Below, piece by piece: positions 1 through 12,089 of a stretch of DNA of 64,000 bases (within the stretch, counting starts at the first letter, position 1; every line of letters starts with the position of its first letter). Location of the stretch: NCBI GenBank assembly GCA_013397435.1, contig VZRG01001582.1, positions 5,017 to 69,016 on the forward strand, in the 5' to 3' direction. The notes beneath the pieces were generated by a model. That model did not search any database and had not been told where the DNA came from. It saw only the letters and a program-made list of their open reading frames with translations. Source of the stretch: Erythrocercus mccallii. Lineage: Eukaryota > Chordata > Aves > Passeriformes > Dicruridae. A program made the position numbers and the translations under genes.

Positions 1-1032
1 TGGCAAATGTCACCACACCTAACACACCTCGATGACTCTCGCCCAAATTTTCAGCCTGACTGACAAATTCATTTCAGTTTCATGACCAGGCACCATGCTC
101 TGCTCCCCTGGCAGGGAGATCCAGCTCCTTTCTGCTGAAATGTCACCTCCTGAGCGTGACAGGTTTTCCCTTTCTCCTGGGTAGGTCTGGGGCCTCCTCA
201 TGAGACACCTGCAGCCCTGCCCTGAGATTGGCACTGACTCCACCAGGGGCACTTTGGGGCAGTGGTGGCTTCCCCAGTGCCCCCAACAGACCCCACCACC
301 TCCCCTGTCAGTGCCAAACCAACAGGGACAGCAAGTGAGAAAGCTTCTAATGGGAAACCCAGGAATCCTCAAAAAACAAAGCTGCAAAAAACCCTCAAAC
401 CTGCCCGGCTCAGCCTTTCCCGAGGAGGTTCAGCTCTGTCCAGCTCCTGTCTGAGCTGGTGATGTCTGACCTCAGACCCCCTCCTGTCCCACCCCCACAG
501 CCTCGCCAGGCAACTCATTACAGCCCTCACCTCATTAGTGATGGTTAATGGCTCACCCTCCTTGACTTGAAACCCATTCATTCTGTTCCTGGAGAACAGA
601 TTATTCCCTTCCGATTTGCAGCAGCTTTAAAGATCGCTCTGTCTTCTCTCCTGAACACCTCCAGCCCTTCCCAGCAGGCACTTCATGCCCAAAGCATCCT
701 TGTCTCCCCCAAAATGAGGAGCCAGTGTCTCACAAGGGGCTGTCCTGGACCAGCAGGAAGCTCTGTGACCATAACCCAAGGAAGCATCACCAATGCCTCG
801 CCTGCTCCTGCAGCTTTCCCACCAAATTCCCAGCAATAATGGAATTTTACTGCTGGCCCAGGGGCTGGACTGCAAAACTCCAGGCCCTCCAGGCAGAATT
901 TGTTCATGTGCAATACCACATAACCGTGAAAGCCAACTGAAAAGCACTGTGATCTGTGTACACACTCTGACTTCAATTTTTCAACATGCATCAGTCCACT
1001 ATGAGCAGCCAAAGCACAAGCTTGTATCTGTT
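1..1032. other. Unassigned flank left of the LTR element
   Basis: This stretch is noticeably richer in G+C than most of the window. It has several short overlapping open frames on both strands, none with a recognisable domain. Its last bases are the 5' flank of the LTR element at 1039. No repeat family, promoter or exon could be assigned by eye. Confidence 0.4.
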
Positions 1033-1038
1033 CCAGAC
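1033..1038. repeat. 5' target-site duplication CCAGAC
   Basis: The six bases CCAGAC lie directly before the TG that opens the 5' LTR. The same six bases lie directly after the CA that closes the 3' LTR, at 5715-5720. A 6-bp duplication is the usual length for class II (ERVK/alpharetrovirus-like) integrase. Confidence 0.85.
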
Positions 1039-1332
1039 TGTGGTAATCCTCCTGTTTTGAGGGGGCTGAAATCTGACCGTACTGTCCTTGTTATCTCCTC
1101 CCTTGACCCAAACTCTAAGACTCCTCCCCTGAATACCCGATAAAACCCATGACCCTGGTCCTGCCCTCGCTCTCAGTCCTCAGCCATTGGCTCTCTCTCC
1201 CTCCCTGGCCCAGGGTGGAGGGGGAAATAAAAGGGATTCCTCAAATTAAAAAGGAGCCTCGTCTTGTGTGTTCCCCTGCCAGCTGCAGAACCTCCCTGGC
1301 CACAATGGTTACTGTTGCATCACACTGCAACA
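1039..1332 (+). repeat. 5' LTR
   Basis: The LTR opens with TG and closes with CA. A TATA-like GATAAAA lies at 1139-1145 and the poly(A) signal AATAAA at 1226-1231, so the U3-R-U5 order supports the plus orientation. It aligns along its whole length with 5416-5714. Shared blocks include the opening GAGGGGGCTGAAATCTG and the closing segment CACAATGGTTACTGTTGC. Its first bases read TGTGGTAATCC where the partner reads TGTAATCC, so the exact 5' end carries a small difference. Confidence 0.85.
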
Positions 1333-1334
1333 AA

Positions 1335-1352
1335 TGGTGGAAGAATGCGGGC
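1335..1352 (+). other. Putative primer-binding site
   Basis: A sequence beginning TGGTGGAAG starts two bases after the 5' LTR, where retroelements carry a site complementary to the 3' end of a host tRNA. All such sites begin with TGG, complementary to the tRNA CCA end. I could not match the remaining bases confidently to a particular tRNA. Confidence 0.55.
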
Positions 1353-1383
1353 AACCAGTGAGGACAGTACAACTGGCACCCCC

Positions 1384-1389
1384 GTAAGT
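1384..1389 (+). promoter_or_regulatory. Leader splice-donor match
   Basis: The perfect donor hexamer GTAAGT lies about 30 bases beyond the putative primer-binding site, before any leader ATG. Retroviruses keep a major splice donor in this position for subgenomic RNAs. No acceptor was identified, so use is inferred from position and consensus only. Confidence 0.4.
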
Positions 1390-2283
1390 CACCCCCCTGC
1401 AGGACCCCCGTCTTAAAAAGGAAGACTCAAGAGTACCATGGCTGGAGACCAGCTTGAGACCTTAAAAACATGGCGACAAAATGCTTACAGGGAGAGAAAT
1501 ATCCAGTAAGGCGACTGGATGAACGAGACCGAGTGATCAGGCTAACATCAACCATCACAAGTCTTTTCATTCTTCATGGTGTTATATATGAGTGTTAGAA
1601 TTAAATCGTGCTTGAGGTTTATGTTATGTATAAAATATTACAGTAAAAACTGTCTCTGGTAAAACAAACCCCAAACAGCCGTTTTCAAGGGAAACCTTGG
1701 AACCTGGGTGGAGGAAACTTCATTTGCATTTGTAAGCCAGGTGGAGACTTGCCATGCCCGCAGATGGCTGTGGCCAAGGAGCACCCATTCACGCCAGATC
1801 TCCGAGACTGATAACTGGGAACCCGACAAACAGCCAGCTACCTCGGTCAATAGATGAAGCACCACTCCCAGAGAACTCCTTTCAACAAAGCTACACACCC
1901 CAGCAACAGGACAAAAAGCCAGACCAGAGACCAAAATTGGTCCATTTAGGAACCATTTACATCTCCTTTCAGCCAGAACTGGGGGACCAGTATCAGCTCA
2001 TCAAGGACCATCTACATCTTTTCAGCCAGGAAACCTTTTCAGCTAGGCTGGAGACCAATATTGGTCCATCAAAAATTCATCTGCAGCATAAAGGAACTTT
2101 GTCTTTCAATTGTAAGCCCTTTGCCCGGGGCTACCAAAAATGGTATAAAAACTGGACTGCCGAAAGGCAACACGGGGACAGAGAGGGGTTGGCCAGATAG
2201 ACGTGTTTTCTCTGTTCAACCAGTGCCAGATTCCTAGGCCCAGCACTTGGATGGTTTGTTTCGCAGTCTTTTTCCCAAATTAT

Positions 2284-2900
2284 TTTTGTTATGAACAAAC
2301 TCTCAGTGGGCGCAGGGGCAGGCTGGCAGGCAGCCGCTGGTCGCTGTCACTGCCCACAGATTCCCCCATACCGCCACTGAAGCCCCTGGCATGGCTGGGA
2401 TCCCTGTGAGTCCTGCTGCGGGGGCCCCTCCCCGCAGGGCCTGGCGGGGCCTGGCTGGAGGTGAGTGGCAGCTGTGGCCCAGCTGTTTGGGGTATGCTGA
2501 GGCCAGCAATGCCCTGGACATAGCTCTGAGGACTGGTGTGGCCAGGGCAGCATTGTGTGGACAAACTCTGGGTGCTGGTTGCCATCACCACTTGAAGCCC
2601 CTCCCCCCCACATTGCCAGCCCGGCAGGGCCCGGTGGGACTTGGGGGGTGGGACCACTCCTGGCATTGCCATGGCCCTGGGATAGGCCTGGACAGGAACT
2701 GCAGTTGGGAGAAGGACAGATTCCCAGCAAGTAGCCCCAGCAGCCCCAGCATGTGGAAGGCTCAGGCTTGTCCCAGTGACCCCCCAAGGTGGGCTTTCAC
2801 GGGATTGGTGGTTGTCCCGTCCCATCTCCCATGCAGGATGGGGGGCTGGTGGATTCCCCAGGCTGAGACACCCTACCCTACCCCGCCAGTGAGGAGCTCC
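2284..2900. other. GC-rich block inside the LTR element
   Basis: This is one of the most GC-rich parts of the window. Open frames of 172 codons on the plus strand (2391-2909) and of 178 and 146 codons on the minus strand overlap here. GC-rich DNA has few stop codons, so open frames on both strands are expected without selection. The predicted peptides are rich in Gly, Pro, Ser and Ala with no recognisable domain. It could be a captured host segment; nothing in the sequence proves this. Confidence 0.4.
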
Positions 2901-5403
2901 TGCTTTTAGAATGTTAACTAAGTGCTAATGACCCTGCCTTTGTCCCTATTGTCTACGAAGTTACACCTTCCCTACAGGAATTTACTTTGCAGGATAGAAG
3001 GGTGAGCATGGACATGAATATGCAAATAGGACTGACACACAGCAGCCTGGGAGAAGATTTTAAACAAGAAAGCACCCCAAAAACCAGAGAACTAAGTGCA
3101 GCAGAAGAAAACCAGACAAAGCCATGGCCGAAGAAGGAGTAGAAGCACCCCTGGCCCTCTACCAGATTTAGAAGCTCTCCATAACCTATGGGGGGCTCTG
3201 CAGAGATGGGGTCGGGGGAAGACAAGCTGATAAGCAGCTTCTGGGCATGCCCAGAGAACCAGTCTTGTTGGGATTGACAGGGACTGCCCTGTCAAGCCTG
3301 CTGGCTACTGTGAGTGGCAAAACCCAGTGGAAGCTTCTGTGCCCAGCTGATCACTACAATAAAGAGCTGAATATTAATAAAGACATTAGCCATGTTAATT
3401 TCAACTTTGTTATATAATAAAATTGTTTTATTATATTAATTGGATTGGCGGTCCATTTACAACAATGGGAAGGAGTTTTCAAGAGCTACAAGTGACTAGT
3501 CTGCCTGCAAAAAGGATCATGCTGGGGACTCTTACCAACTCTCCTGACACATTTGCTGCAGCTTATGGACGATAACACCATGGTGGCTACTTATGGACAA
3601 TTACAATTATGGATGATTGCATGCAAACTGTCAGTGCTCTGGATGAGTGATTCTGCCTTCCTGTGAGACTTCACATTTTTCAGTTTCTGTGAAGCTGCCT
3701 ATATTTTTCCTTACCCTTTATTCCTGAGAGTGCTGCAAGGAGTGAAAACTGCCAGGATGGCACGGAGGTGTGAGAAATGAGGTTTAAGCAACTCCTAAAT
3801 GTTAGAATTATAAGAGTAAAAGTTATTAGTTGTAGAGTTGTAAAGTTAAGGGCTAGTTTAAAAGTTGTTAAAAGCTATCTTTATCTATTTTGTATTTTTT
3901 TACCTTAAAGACTTTACTTATTTGTTCTGTTATTTCCCTGTTAGGGAGATTACTGCAATTTCCTTGGAATCGCCGCTTCTCCCCCTCCCCCTTCCATTTT
4001 TCTACCAGGTTTCTGACAATTCTGCTCCCTGCTGCTGCAACTCGTCTATCAGAACTTTATACCCCACCTACACCATCCACTCCCCACCCACTCTGCCTTT
4101 TGCTCGCCGGCTGATCCAAGCACTGCCCACTATGGAAATGAAGAATCCCATGATACAATGCTTTCAAAAACAAACATTGGCCACTCTCCAAGACAACGGA
4201 CCAAAGCAAAACAGACTAAGACAGGAAAAAGATACCATATAACACTACTTGCAGACATCACAGTAAATCACAGTTCTGCAGCCTCCCTCTCACCAGAATT
4301 TCAAAAGAACTTAAAAAGAAGAGATACCCCTAGCCCGACCGAGCCAAAACCTAGTTCCTGGAGACTCCCATGTGAGGGAGGAACTCCCACTCTGCAGCCC
4401 AGACAGCAGAGTGAAGGACACCTCCTCCTCAGAGGTGCAGCTCAGCGAGAGCAGCAGCGGCACAAGCCACCCCGAGAAACCCCCCCTTAAGAGCTGAATA
4501 AATAAAGGCAAGAAAAAGGAGTAAACATTGTCTCCTGCTCATTTATGACAGAGGTGCTACCATCTCTCCATCATGCCTTGCCTCTCTCCACCCCATCCCT
4601 CTTTCCCTGAAGGCAGGACAAGGTCGGAAGCCACCCTGAGGTGAGACAGGTGCGCTACCGTCCTCCTGCTGTTCTGTGTCCTCCTTGACCCCGTCTTTCC
4701 GTATCCCCCATTCCCTGCCCGGGAAGGCACTGACCACGCTGTCCTGGGTGCTCCTTCTACAAAATGGTGCTTACCACGCGGTTTTGAAATCCCCTCTTTC
4801 CTGCGTGAGCCCATCTTTTCCGGGTCCCGAGCCTGCCCTTCCCCCCACCTACCTCCCCACTTCCTGCTGGTTGCAGCTGGCCCCATGCCAGGCCCCTGTG
4901 GCAGTGGAGGTGCGCGGGGCTGCCCCAGAAGAGGTCCAGCCCTGCTGTGCCCTGCAGTTGGCTCCGCCCTGGGGCTGTGCGGCAGAGGTGGCCTGGCAGA
5001 GCTGAGTAAGCCCAACAGAGAGTCGGACTCTTCTGTATGCTGCCAGATTTACCATCGCTGCTTTAACCGTTCCTGGCTTCACAGTCATCAATCCAACAGA
5101 GTAACACCTGCAACACCACCACCAAACCCGAGACCAAGCACTAAGAACTGTGCCCCTTGTGAAGAGGAGATGAAGGAACTGCACCCCTTCTGGTGACAAG
5201 ATCAAAGCCAAGGAGATTGAAATCATTAAGCTCATTAAGTGAAAGTGTATTTAATTCAGTATCATCATGTCTGTTAATTTATCCTCTGTAATTAAGTCTC
5301 AAATGTCTTTCTATTGTTTGTTAATTCAACTTAATAATGTTCATTTTAGTTTGTAAATTATTAAATCACATTCCCAAGAACCTCCTTGTTTTAACCAATT
5401 TAT

Positions 5404-5414
5404 AAATGGAGGAA
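5404..5414 (+). other. Possible polypurine tract
   Basis: AAATGGAGGAA lies directly before the 3' LTR, where plus-strand synthesis is primed in retroelements. It is short and interrupted by a T, so the assignment rests mainly on position. Confidence 0.4.
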
Positions 5415-5415
5415 T

Positions 5416-5714
5416 TGTAATCCTCCCATTTTGAGGGGGCTGAAATCTGGCCCTACTGTCCTTGTTATCTCTCCCTTGAGCCAAACCCTAAGACTCCTCC
5501 CCTGAATACCCGATAAAACCTACAACCCTGGTTCTGCCCTTTCTCTCGGTCCTCGGCCATCAGCTTTCGGGTCTCTCTCCCTCCCCAGTGGTGGAGATAG
5601 GGGTGGAAATAAAATGGATTCCCCAGCTTAAAAAGGAGCCTCATCTTGTGTGTTCCCCTGCCGGCGGCAGAACCTGCCTGGCCACAATGGTTACTGTTGC
5701 ATCACACTGCAGCA
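5416..5714 (+). repeat. 3' LTR
   Basis: A direct repeat of the 5' LTR with the same order of signals: GATAAAA at 5512-5518 and AATAAA at 5608-5613. It ends in GCA immediately before the duplicated CCAGAC. Most differences from the 5' copy are single substitutions, plus small indels in the pyrimidine-rich part before the poly(A) signal. The start is taken as the TG after the purine-rich stretch and could be off by a few bases. Confidence 0.85.
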
Positions 5715-5720
5715 CCAGAC
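5715..5720. repeat. 3' target-site duplication CCAGAC
   Basis: Exact copy of 1033-1038, marking the right edge of the insertion. Confidence 0.85.
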
Positions 5721-8700
5721 AAGCACCTCACCTTAGCTACCAGTTTAGTCACAGTCAGATCTCGGCAGAGATAATCAGGCTTGCTGTTTTCCAAATATGT
5801 ATATGTAGTGTGCCATTCAAGTCCAAGTCCTCATAACACTGCTTGGCCTCAGCCTATGCAGCATTGTTTTGCTCTGTCATTCCTGAGAAGTCTGGCCATT
5901 CAGCCTTACAACAAACCCAGCTGGCCACTATTTGGTAGCAGTTACACAGGGAAGAAAACGGCACCATTAACTTGAGTGCAGGCTTTTGTTTGTTAAATTA
6001 TTGACTGAACAGGCTGGTACAAATTTTAATAAAGACTGAAGTGATTAAAGTGTAAGAAAATTGGTATTTGCAATGACAAGATCAAATGGTTTAATATGGG
6101 TTGCAATAATGAAGTAACAAAATTAGTAACCTTATCAAAGTGCAGTTTCTCATCTAACTATAAGACATTTTTCCATATTGACCTCAAATTAATGTTTAAG
6201 GAGTGAATTTGCATAATACATTACACAGCACATGCACAGACTTACTAACAGCTTGTTGAAACAGTTGTGTTTCCTCACTTAAGCAGAAGCAGAACAGCAG
6301 CTACTTGGATACTAAACTCCCTGCTTGGTACTCTGTTCCTGCAGCTGCATGTAGGGAACTGATTTAGCTTCCTCTGAAAGGCAGAGGTAGGGGTGACCTG
6401 TTGATTAATTCTGTTCACTTCAAGGTATATTTGTTTCAGTAAATATGTATAAGCAATGACATTTGAGCAGTTGAAATGATAGCAGTACTGTAACATTCAT
6501 CTCATTTTATGTTATTATTGAGATGCAATAGACTATTGTTCTTGTTTGGGCTGGAATAAAGTTTAATTTCCTCACAGTTGCTAGCATGGGGCTGTGTTTT
6601 GGATTTCTGCTGAAAAAAGTGTGAATAAAGTGGGTATGTATTAGTTTTTGTTGCACAGGGTTTGCACTGAGCCAAGGCCTTTCCTGCCTCTCATACCACC
6701 CCAACAGGCGCAGGTTGGGAGTGCACAAGGATTTAGGAGTGGACACTAAAGGATTTTGACAGGATTTAGACAGGAAAACTAACCCAAATGGACTAAAGGG
6801 TTACCTCATACCATATGGAATGTGTATTTAAAGAGGAAGAAGGAAGGGGAAGATATACAGAATGGTGACAACTGTCTTCTCAAGTCAGCTAGGTGTGATG
6901 GAGGACAGATTTCCTCAGGATGGCTGAACACCTGCCTGCTCCTGGGAAAGGATGATTCCTTCTTTTGCTCTCCTTGCATGTGTGACTTTTGCTTTACTTG
7001 TTAAACACTCTGCATCTCAATTCATGACATTTGCTTTTTTTCCCCTAATTTTCTCCCTCATCCCTCTGGTGGCAGCTATGAGTGAGCAGCTGTGTGGTTC
7101 TTGGTTGGCAGCTGGGATTAAAAAAGAACAACTGTATTCTGCAACAAAATACAAAGGTCTTCACTGGTTCAATATATTGGTAATGTATTATTTTCATACC
7201 TTCCTAAGTATTTTTTAGCATCATGTTGTCTTCATATTCCTTGAATACTATTGGCAATTCCTTCTTTTCTCTTAAAATTTTCCTTTTATGACACAGTTTT
7301 CAGTGTTATGAACAGGGCCATGCTGGAGACAGTGAATGGCTGTAAGGGCAGCACCCATGGATCCTTGTTTGCCCATCAAGTAGGGACCTGATACATCAGA
7401 GCTGTACTAAGTATTAAAGAAATGAAAGAAGAAAGCACTTTAGATTACAAGTTTCTGCACAGCGTTAATGCAGTGCTACAGGAATATAAAATTAAGAGTT
7501 CAAACATATGATTATATACCGTCGTTTTCACAGGGATCCCTGATTTATTCGCAGCATAGAATAGATCGTACTTATTTCAAAAACAGCTGTTTAAATTTTT
7601 TCCCTCATTGTTTTCATGTTGTTTTAAGATTATTCAAGCCCTGGTCTGAAGACAGAATTTCTGACTTCCCTTGGGCTCCTTCAGAGCAATCAGCACTAAA
7701 TACCTAAAATTCAGAATGAATGGATTTATTTTCATGTCTTTGTACAGTGAAAGTCTGATTAACTTTGTTTATCAGACAAGCCAGTACCTCAACTCCCCTA
7801 GTGCTTAGGTTAGCCCAGCTTGGTGCTGCAATCCCCCTATCACCCACACACTCTAGCCCATGACCACCCATTCCTGCCTTTTGTCTACTTCTCTTTCTGG
7901 TTCAAGTGTTCACACAGGGAGTGTTCCTTATCACATGCAGGTAGCTGTGACAAATCTGAGTATAGCAGACCTACAAGCTTTCCCAGCAAAGATCTGAAAA
8001 CAAACTACCATAACCTAGTGAAAATATGCTTTGTTCTAGCAGAAAACCTACATATCCAGACACAATGACAGAACCATTGCTCTTGGACAGGCTTCTTGTG
8101 GGTATGATAAAGCAAATTTCCCACAGCTGCTTAACAAAGTAAGTTACTTTGTGGCTAGAAGAACTTAAAATTGATTTTCTAATAATCAGAAAGGTTTGAA
8201 GTAAGCCATGCAGTAGTTTTTAATGTATATCAAAATAGCAAAAGAAATGGCCATTTGCAGGCAGGCCTGACAGATCCTTGCACTCTGTCATCCTGGGTAA
8301 GATTTAAATTTTGAGAGTTTTCTTATTCAAGACTGGAAAAAACTAACCAGGAAATCTGAGTTTGTGGTAAGAATTTATTTGTGAGAAAGTAACTCTCTTT
8401 CATACCATTAAACCACAGCTAGATCCTCCAGTATTCACTGTGAAGAGGTCAGATTTCAATTATCTTTAGGGACTTGGAGGTGTCTTATCACTACTTTAAT
8501 TTGTGTCTGGGGAGTGCAGAGTCCTGAAATACTCCTCTAGATATAAACCAGTCAACATTTGCCTCTTTGGATTTTTCCATAAAACACCTCACAGGGCCAC
8601 AAGACAGATCCAACTTACACCATGCTACAGGTCCCATTAGCACACCCCTGTGTAACTAAAGGCTAAAGATCTTTAAAATTACTGCTTCTTTTCCTAAAAG

Positions 8701-11700
8701 GAGATATTTGTAAAAGGCTTGATATGATGAATGTTGAGTTCCCCTGCGTTAAAAATGGTTCCTTAAAAGCCTCCATGGCTTGAACTTTACACATGGGAAA
8801 TTTCCAACAGAAATGTACAGACAAGGTATTCACTGTAACGTAAGTGCCCTGTGTACTGGGTGGTTAATAAGTGTTCATATATCATGTGAAATTGAGGAGA
8901 CACATGGCTTCATTGTGATGAGATTATTTTGAATTCTTCAAGATTCTTGCTGCTCCTCCTCACTTGGCATTGCTATGTTTTCACTTCCAGCATCTGTATC
9001 AAAATGAAAATATTAACTTATACATCACCCAGGACATTCCGTGGCAGAATCCTACTCAGTAAATCCTTTCATTTAGACTATGAAATATTAATAATATTTG
9101 CAAGCTTCTGGCCAATCAGGAAATCCCATCTTTCAGCAAAGAACTGTCAACCTTTTGACCATGTTTACCAGAGGCATTACTTACATTATACAACTCGTTA
9201 TACAATACACCTTCTATCATTATCGCAATTATAAAGAAGGTCCTGATGTTAGGGATCAGAGAAGTTACTTTGAGTGATGAACAGAGACAACAGGAGCCAG
9301 AGGTGGTTGTAGTGTGTTCTCTTGAGCCAGGCTGTTTTTCCAGGGAGGAATTCAATATTGTGGAATAGCATTCCTCTGTTACAAACTGGTGAGTAATCTA
9401 CCAGTCTGTCTGGAAAAGTGGGCAGCTCTGATCTGCAGAAAAAGTGCTGAGCCGCTTATGGCTTTTCCATTTCATTTGCCTTAAATTCATACTTTCCTAA
9501 AAGCATAGCTGGCAGAATTCTGAGTAACCCATACTGATGCTTACAGTAGCAGCAATTCCCAAAGCTAATTCTCAAGATAGCAACATCACTCTGGACAAAG
9601 GGAAGCTGCAGTTTGTGGGTGTGCTCAGGATCATCTGGGAAGGTGGAATGCATGTCCATCCCTGTACCCCAAATTGTTATAACAATAATCGATCTGTATC
9701 AGTAAGTATATTTCCATAGAGATTTATTTTCATAGGAATTTTCTACCGCAGATGACAACAATGGCACTAAGTTTCTGGTTTTTATTTTTAATTATATCAA
9801 AAAATACTGAATAGTTTGTTCAACTAAAAGAAGGAGACTACACAAATAGCAAAGCTAGACCTGTCAAAAGACTATAAAACACAGACTCCCCCACTCACTC
9901 CATTCCTATAATGAAAAGGAAGAAACACAGGAGGGAGAGAGGGAAGAGAATGCAGGGATAGGTATGAAGTTTATTAGCTTTGAAGATTTCCAGGTTTAGT
10001 GGCTTCAGAGCAGCATGTATAGTGTGGCTCCCTGAAACTGATGCTAGAAAAAATGGAAGTCAGACCAAAACAATAATATTCTTTCTGAGTTTGTTACTAT
10101 TAATAAAAAGATAGAAGTTCTACTCATAGGAAATTACAAGAAAAACATAGGGCTGTAAAGTAAGTATGACTCCAAATATCAGTATTCTTCCTGAATTCAA
10201 GACACATAATAAGTTTTAATGCATAAACAGAAGCACAAATAAATTATTTAGGGGTTTGGGTTGGGGTTTTTCCACTAGGGATAAGGATATTTTTTTATTC
10301 CTGAATTCTGAAGGAGTTGGAAAATGAAACCATATATCAAGCAATGAGAATTTACAATGGGTCTTTTATCGAGAGAAAGGTAACATTAATCTGGAAGCCA
10401 GAGTATGGCTCAATAGAATATTAATATAGGTTCAAAAAAGAAGCATTACAAGGGGAAATTAGTTGGGAAAACATCTCATTTGAGCAAGAGTTAAGATTCT
10501 GTAATAGATAGGGCTCAAATTAGTCTTTACTGAAAAAAATGCAGATAAGTTAAAAATGGACTAAATATGCAACAGTGAGGATGCCAGGTTGTCTCACCAA
10601 GTATTTTTCACACAAACATGTGATCACTATTCTGGAAAGGAAAATGCTCCACATTTCTAATCTTTGGAATGCAGTGGAATTTGATGCAACAACATGTAGG
10701 AAATTGACATTTCAAGAGAAATAGGTAGGAATTTCTACAAGAATAAAAGGATGCAGGTTTGCCTGTAGGGAGGTTAACAAAACCAAAAATCATCTCTTGA
10801 GGATGTGTTTTAGTGGACTCCTCAGAAATGTTGGAAGCCAAGCTGGGGGTCAGTTTTGTTTTTGTTGCTGATGATCTCTGCATAATATGCAGTCGTGTGC
10901 TTCTGAAGCAAGGTTCAGAGATGCTCTTGTAAAAAAGGGGATCAAATAGAGTCCAAAACCTAAAATAAAGTACAAGAGCCTTTTTTTTGCTGCAAAACTG
11001 CCCACAGAATTCCAAACTCTCTTGAAGTTATTGCTAACCCATCAAGAATTTGCATAGGTCTAATCATTTGGGGGGATGGGGGTGGAGTGACAGGACTGTG
11101 AGAAATACTAAGAAGCTGTATTTCAGAACACTCTTGATAGATTTAAAAAAAAAAAGTAAAATCCTAAACCAGAAAATGTATTCATTCCTGTTCACTTTTA
11201 AAAACAAAGATTAGCCACATGACTTTTCTTTAGATTTTAGTGCAAAGTCAAGATTAGTTCTTGAGGACAAGAAATGAGCATGCCAGAAACATGAATCAAT
11301 TTACATTTCTTCACATCCACCATTGGTGATATGTGTATACTTCAGGCTAGAATGACAGAACGATCAGCAACGTGACTGCAATTCTGATATGGTTAAGTAT
11401 CTGGAGTCATGTAAAATTGGGAGCACTGCTGTTTTCTTCCGTCCCTGTCACTGCAAATGTACTTTTTATGGTTTAAACACTCTCTTAACGACTTTTGTGT
11501 ATGAAGAAGCAGAAACACCTTTTCTTGGCTCTAAAAAAAGTGTTAAGAAAAGAAGTTATGATTTTGCAGTCTTCTTGTGGGATTTCCTTTGCAAATGTTG
11601 TCATCTGCAATTCAACTAGAAATTATGTGTACATTCCCAGGGTGAAAATATTCAGACTAGATCTCTACTTGATGTGATCATGCCTTAAAACACTAGGCTG

Positions 11701-12089
11701 CATGCAAGAATCATCTGGCACCCCATTGCAGAGCTGTTATTATGGTCTGTTTGTGAAGTTAAATCACAGAAATGGTTCAAAATCTGCAGCTAATAGGTTT
11801 GAGAAACAGTTTTAACCATATTATGGCTTAGACTACAGGAATATTCTAGCAAATATGAAATAAAATTTAGAAAAAATAACCATTTACTATAGTTGGCCCA
11901 GCACACAATGTTACATGGAATTCATTAACATAGGTGTTTTTAATTGTGCTGCTTCTTCTCTCATGCTGGAGATTCATTGTGAATTATTGTGGTTTAAAAA
12001 TAAAATTCTTCAAGTTACCTAAGAATAAAGATACAAGGAAACACATATTGGTAACTTCAAAAGTCAATAATTCCCCATGTATTGCACTT
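5721..12089. other. AT-rich unassigned DNA
   Basis: No gene or full repeat was recognised over these 6.4 kb. All open frames are short. The 135-codon minus-strand frame at 10608-11015 begins at TTG and resembles no known family. A G-rich run (GGGGTTTGGGTTGGGG near 10251-10266) and a second one near 11070-11086 are the only compositional oddities. Confidence 0.4.

Larger units (their letters stand above)
1333..5415 (+). other. Interior of the LTR element, no recognisable retroviral genes
   Basis: The first leader ATG (1438) has a strong ACCATGG context but its frame closes after 23 codons. A second frame from the ATG at 1470 runs 42 codons to 1598. Neither could be assigned. A plus-strand frame of 148 codons (1754-2200) contains two imperfect copies of a GAGACCAA-ATTGGTCCAT motif (near 1927 and 2050) and is followed by a TATA-like TATAAAA near 2143, so it may be regulatory or a decayed nested LTR. 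Base composition changes sharply along the interior: GC-rich at about 2284-2900 and 4556-5010, AT-rich at 3370-3450, 3780-3960 and 5220-5400. AATAAA signals occur near 3358 and 4497. The mosaic suggests several captured or nested segments. Confidence 0.5.
1039..5714 (+). mobile_element. LTR retroelement (ERV), structurally complete, apparently non-autonomous
   Basis: Two direct LTRs (1039-1332 and about 5416-5714) enclose a 4.1-kb interior, and the whole is bounded by identical 6-bp duplications. Two bases after the 5' LTR there is a TGG-initial primer-binding-site-like sequence. A short purine-rich run precedes the 3' LTR. The two LTRs differ at roughly 30 of about 295 positions plus a few indels (counted by eye), so the insertion is old. 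The interior is shorter than the 6-8 kb of a coding ERV, and I could not see gag, protease, reverse transcriptase, integrase or envelope motifs in any frame. Either the coding region decayed or was lost, or this is a non-autonomous family mobilised in trans. The 6-bp duplication suggests an ERVK-like helper; that is an inference. The element is not expected to be functional. Confidence 0.85.

Noticed and set aside
1561..2272. Nested LTR bounded by two GTCTTT copies inside the left element
   Set aside because: The sequence after the first copy does not begin with TG, so the shared hexamer is probably coincidental.
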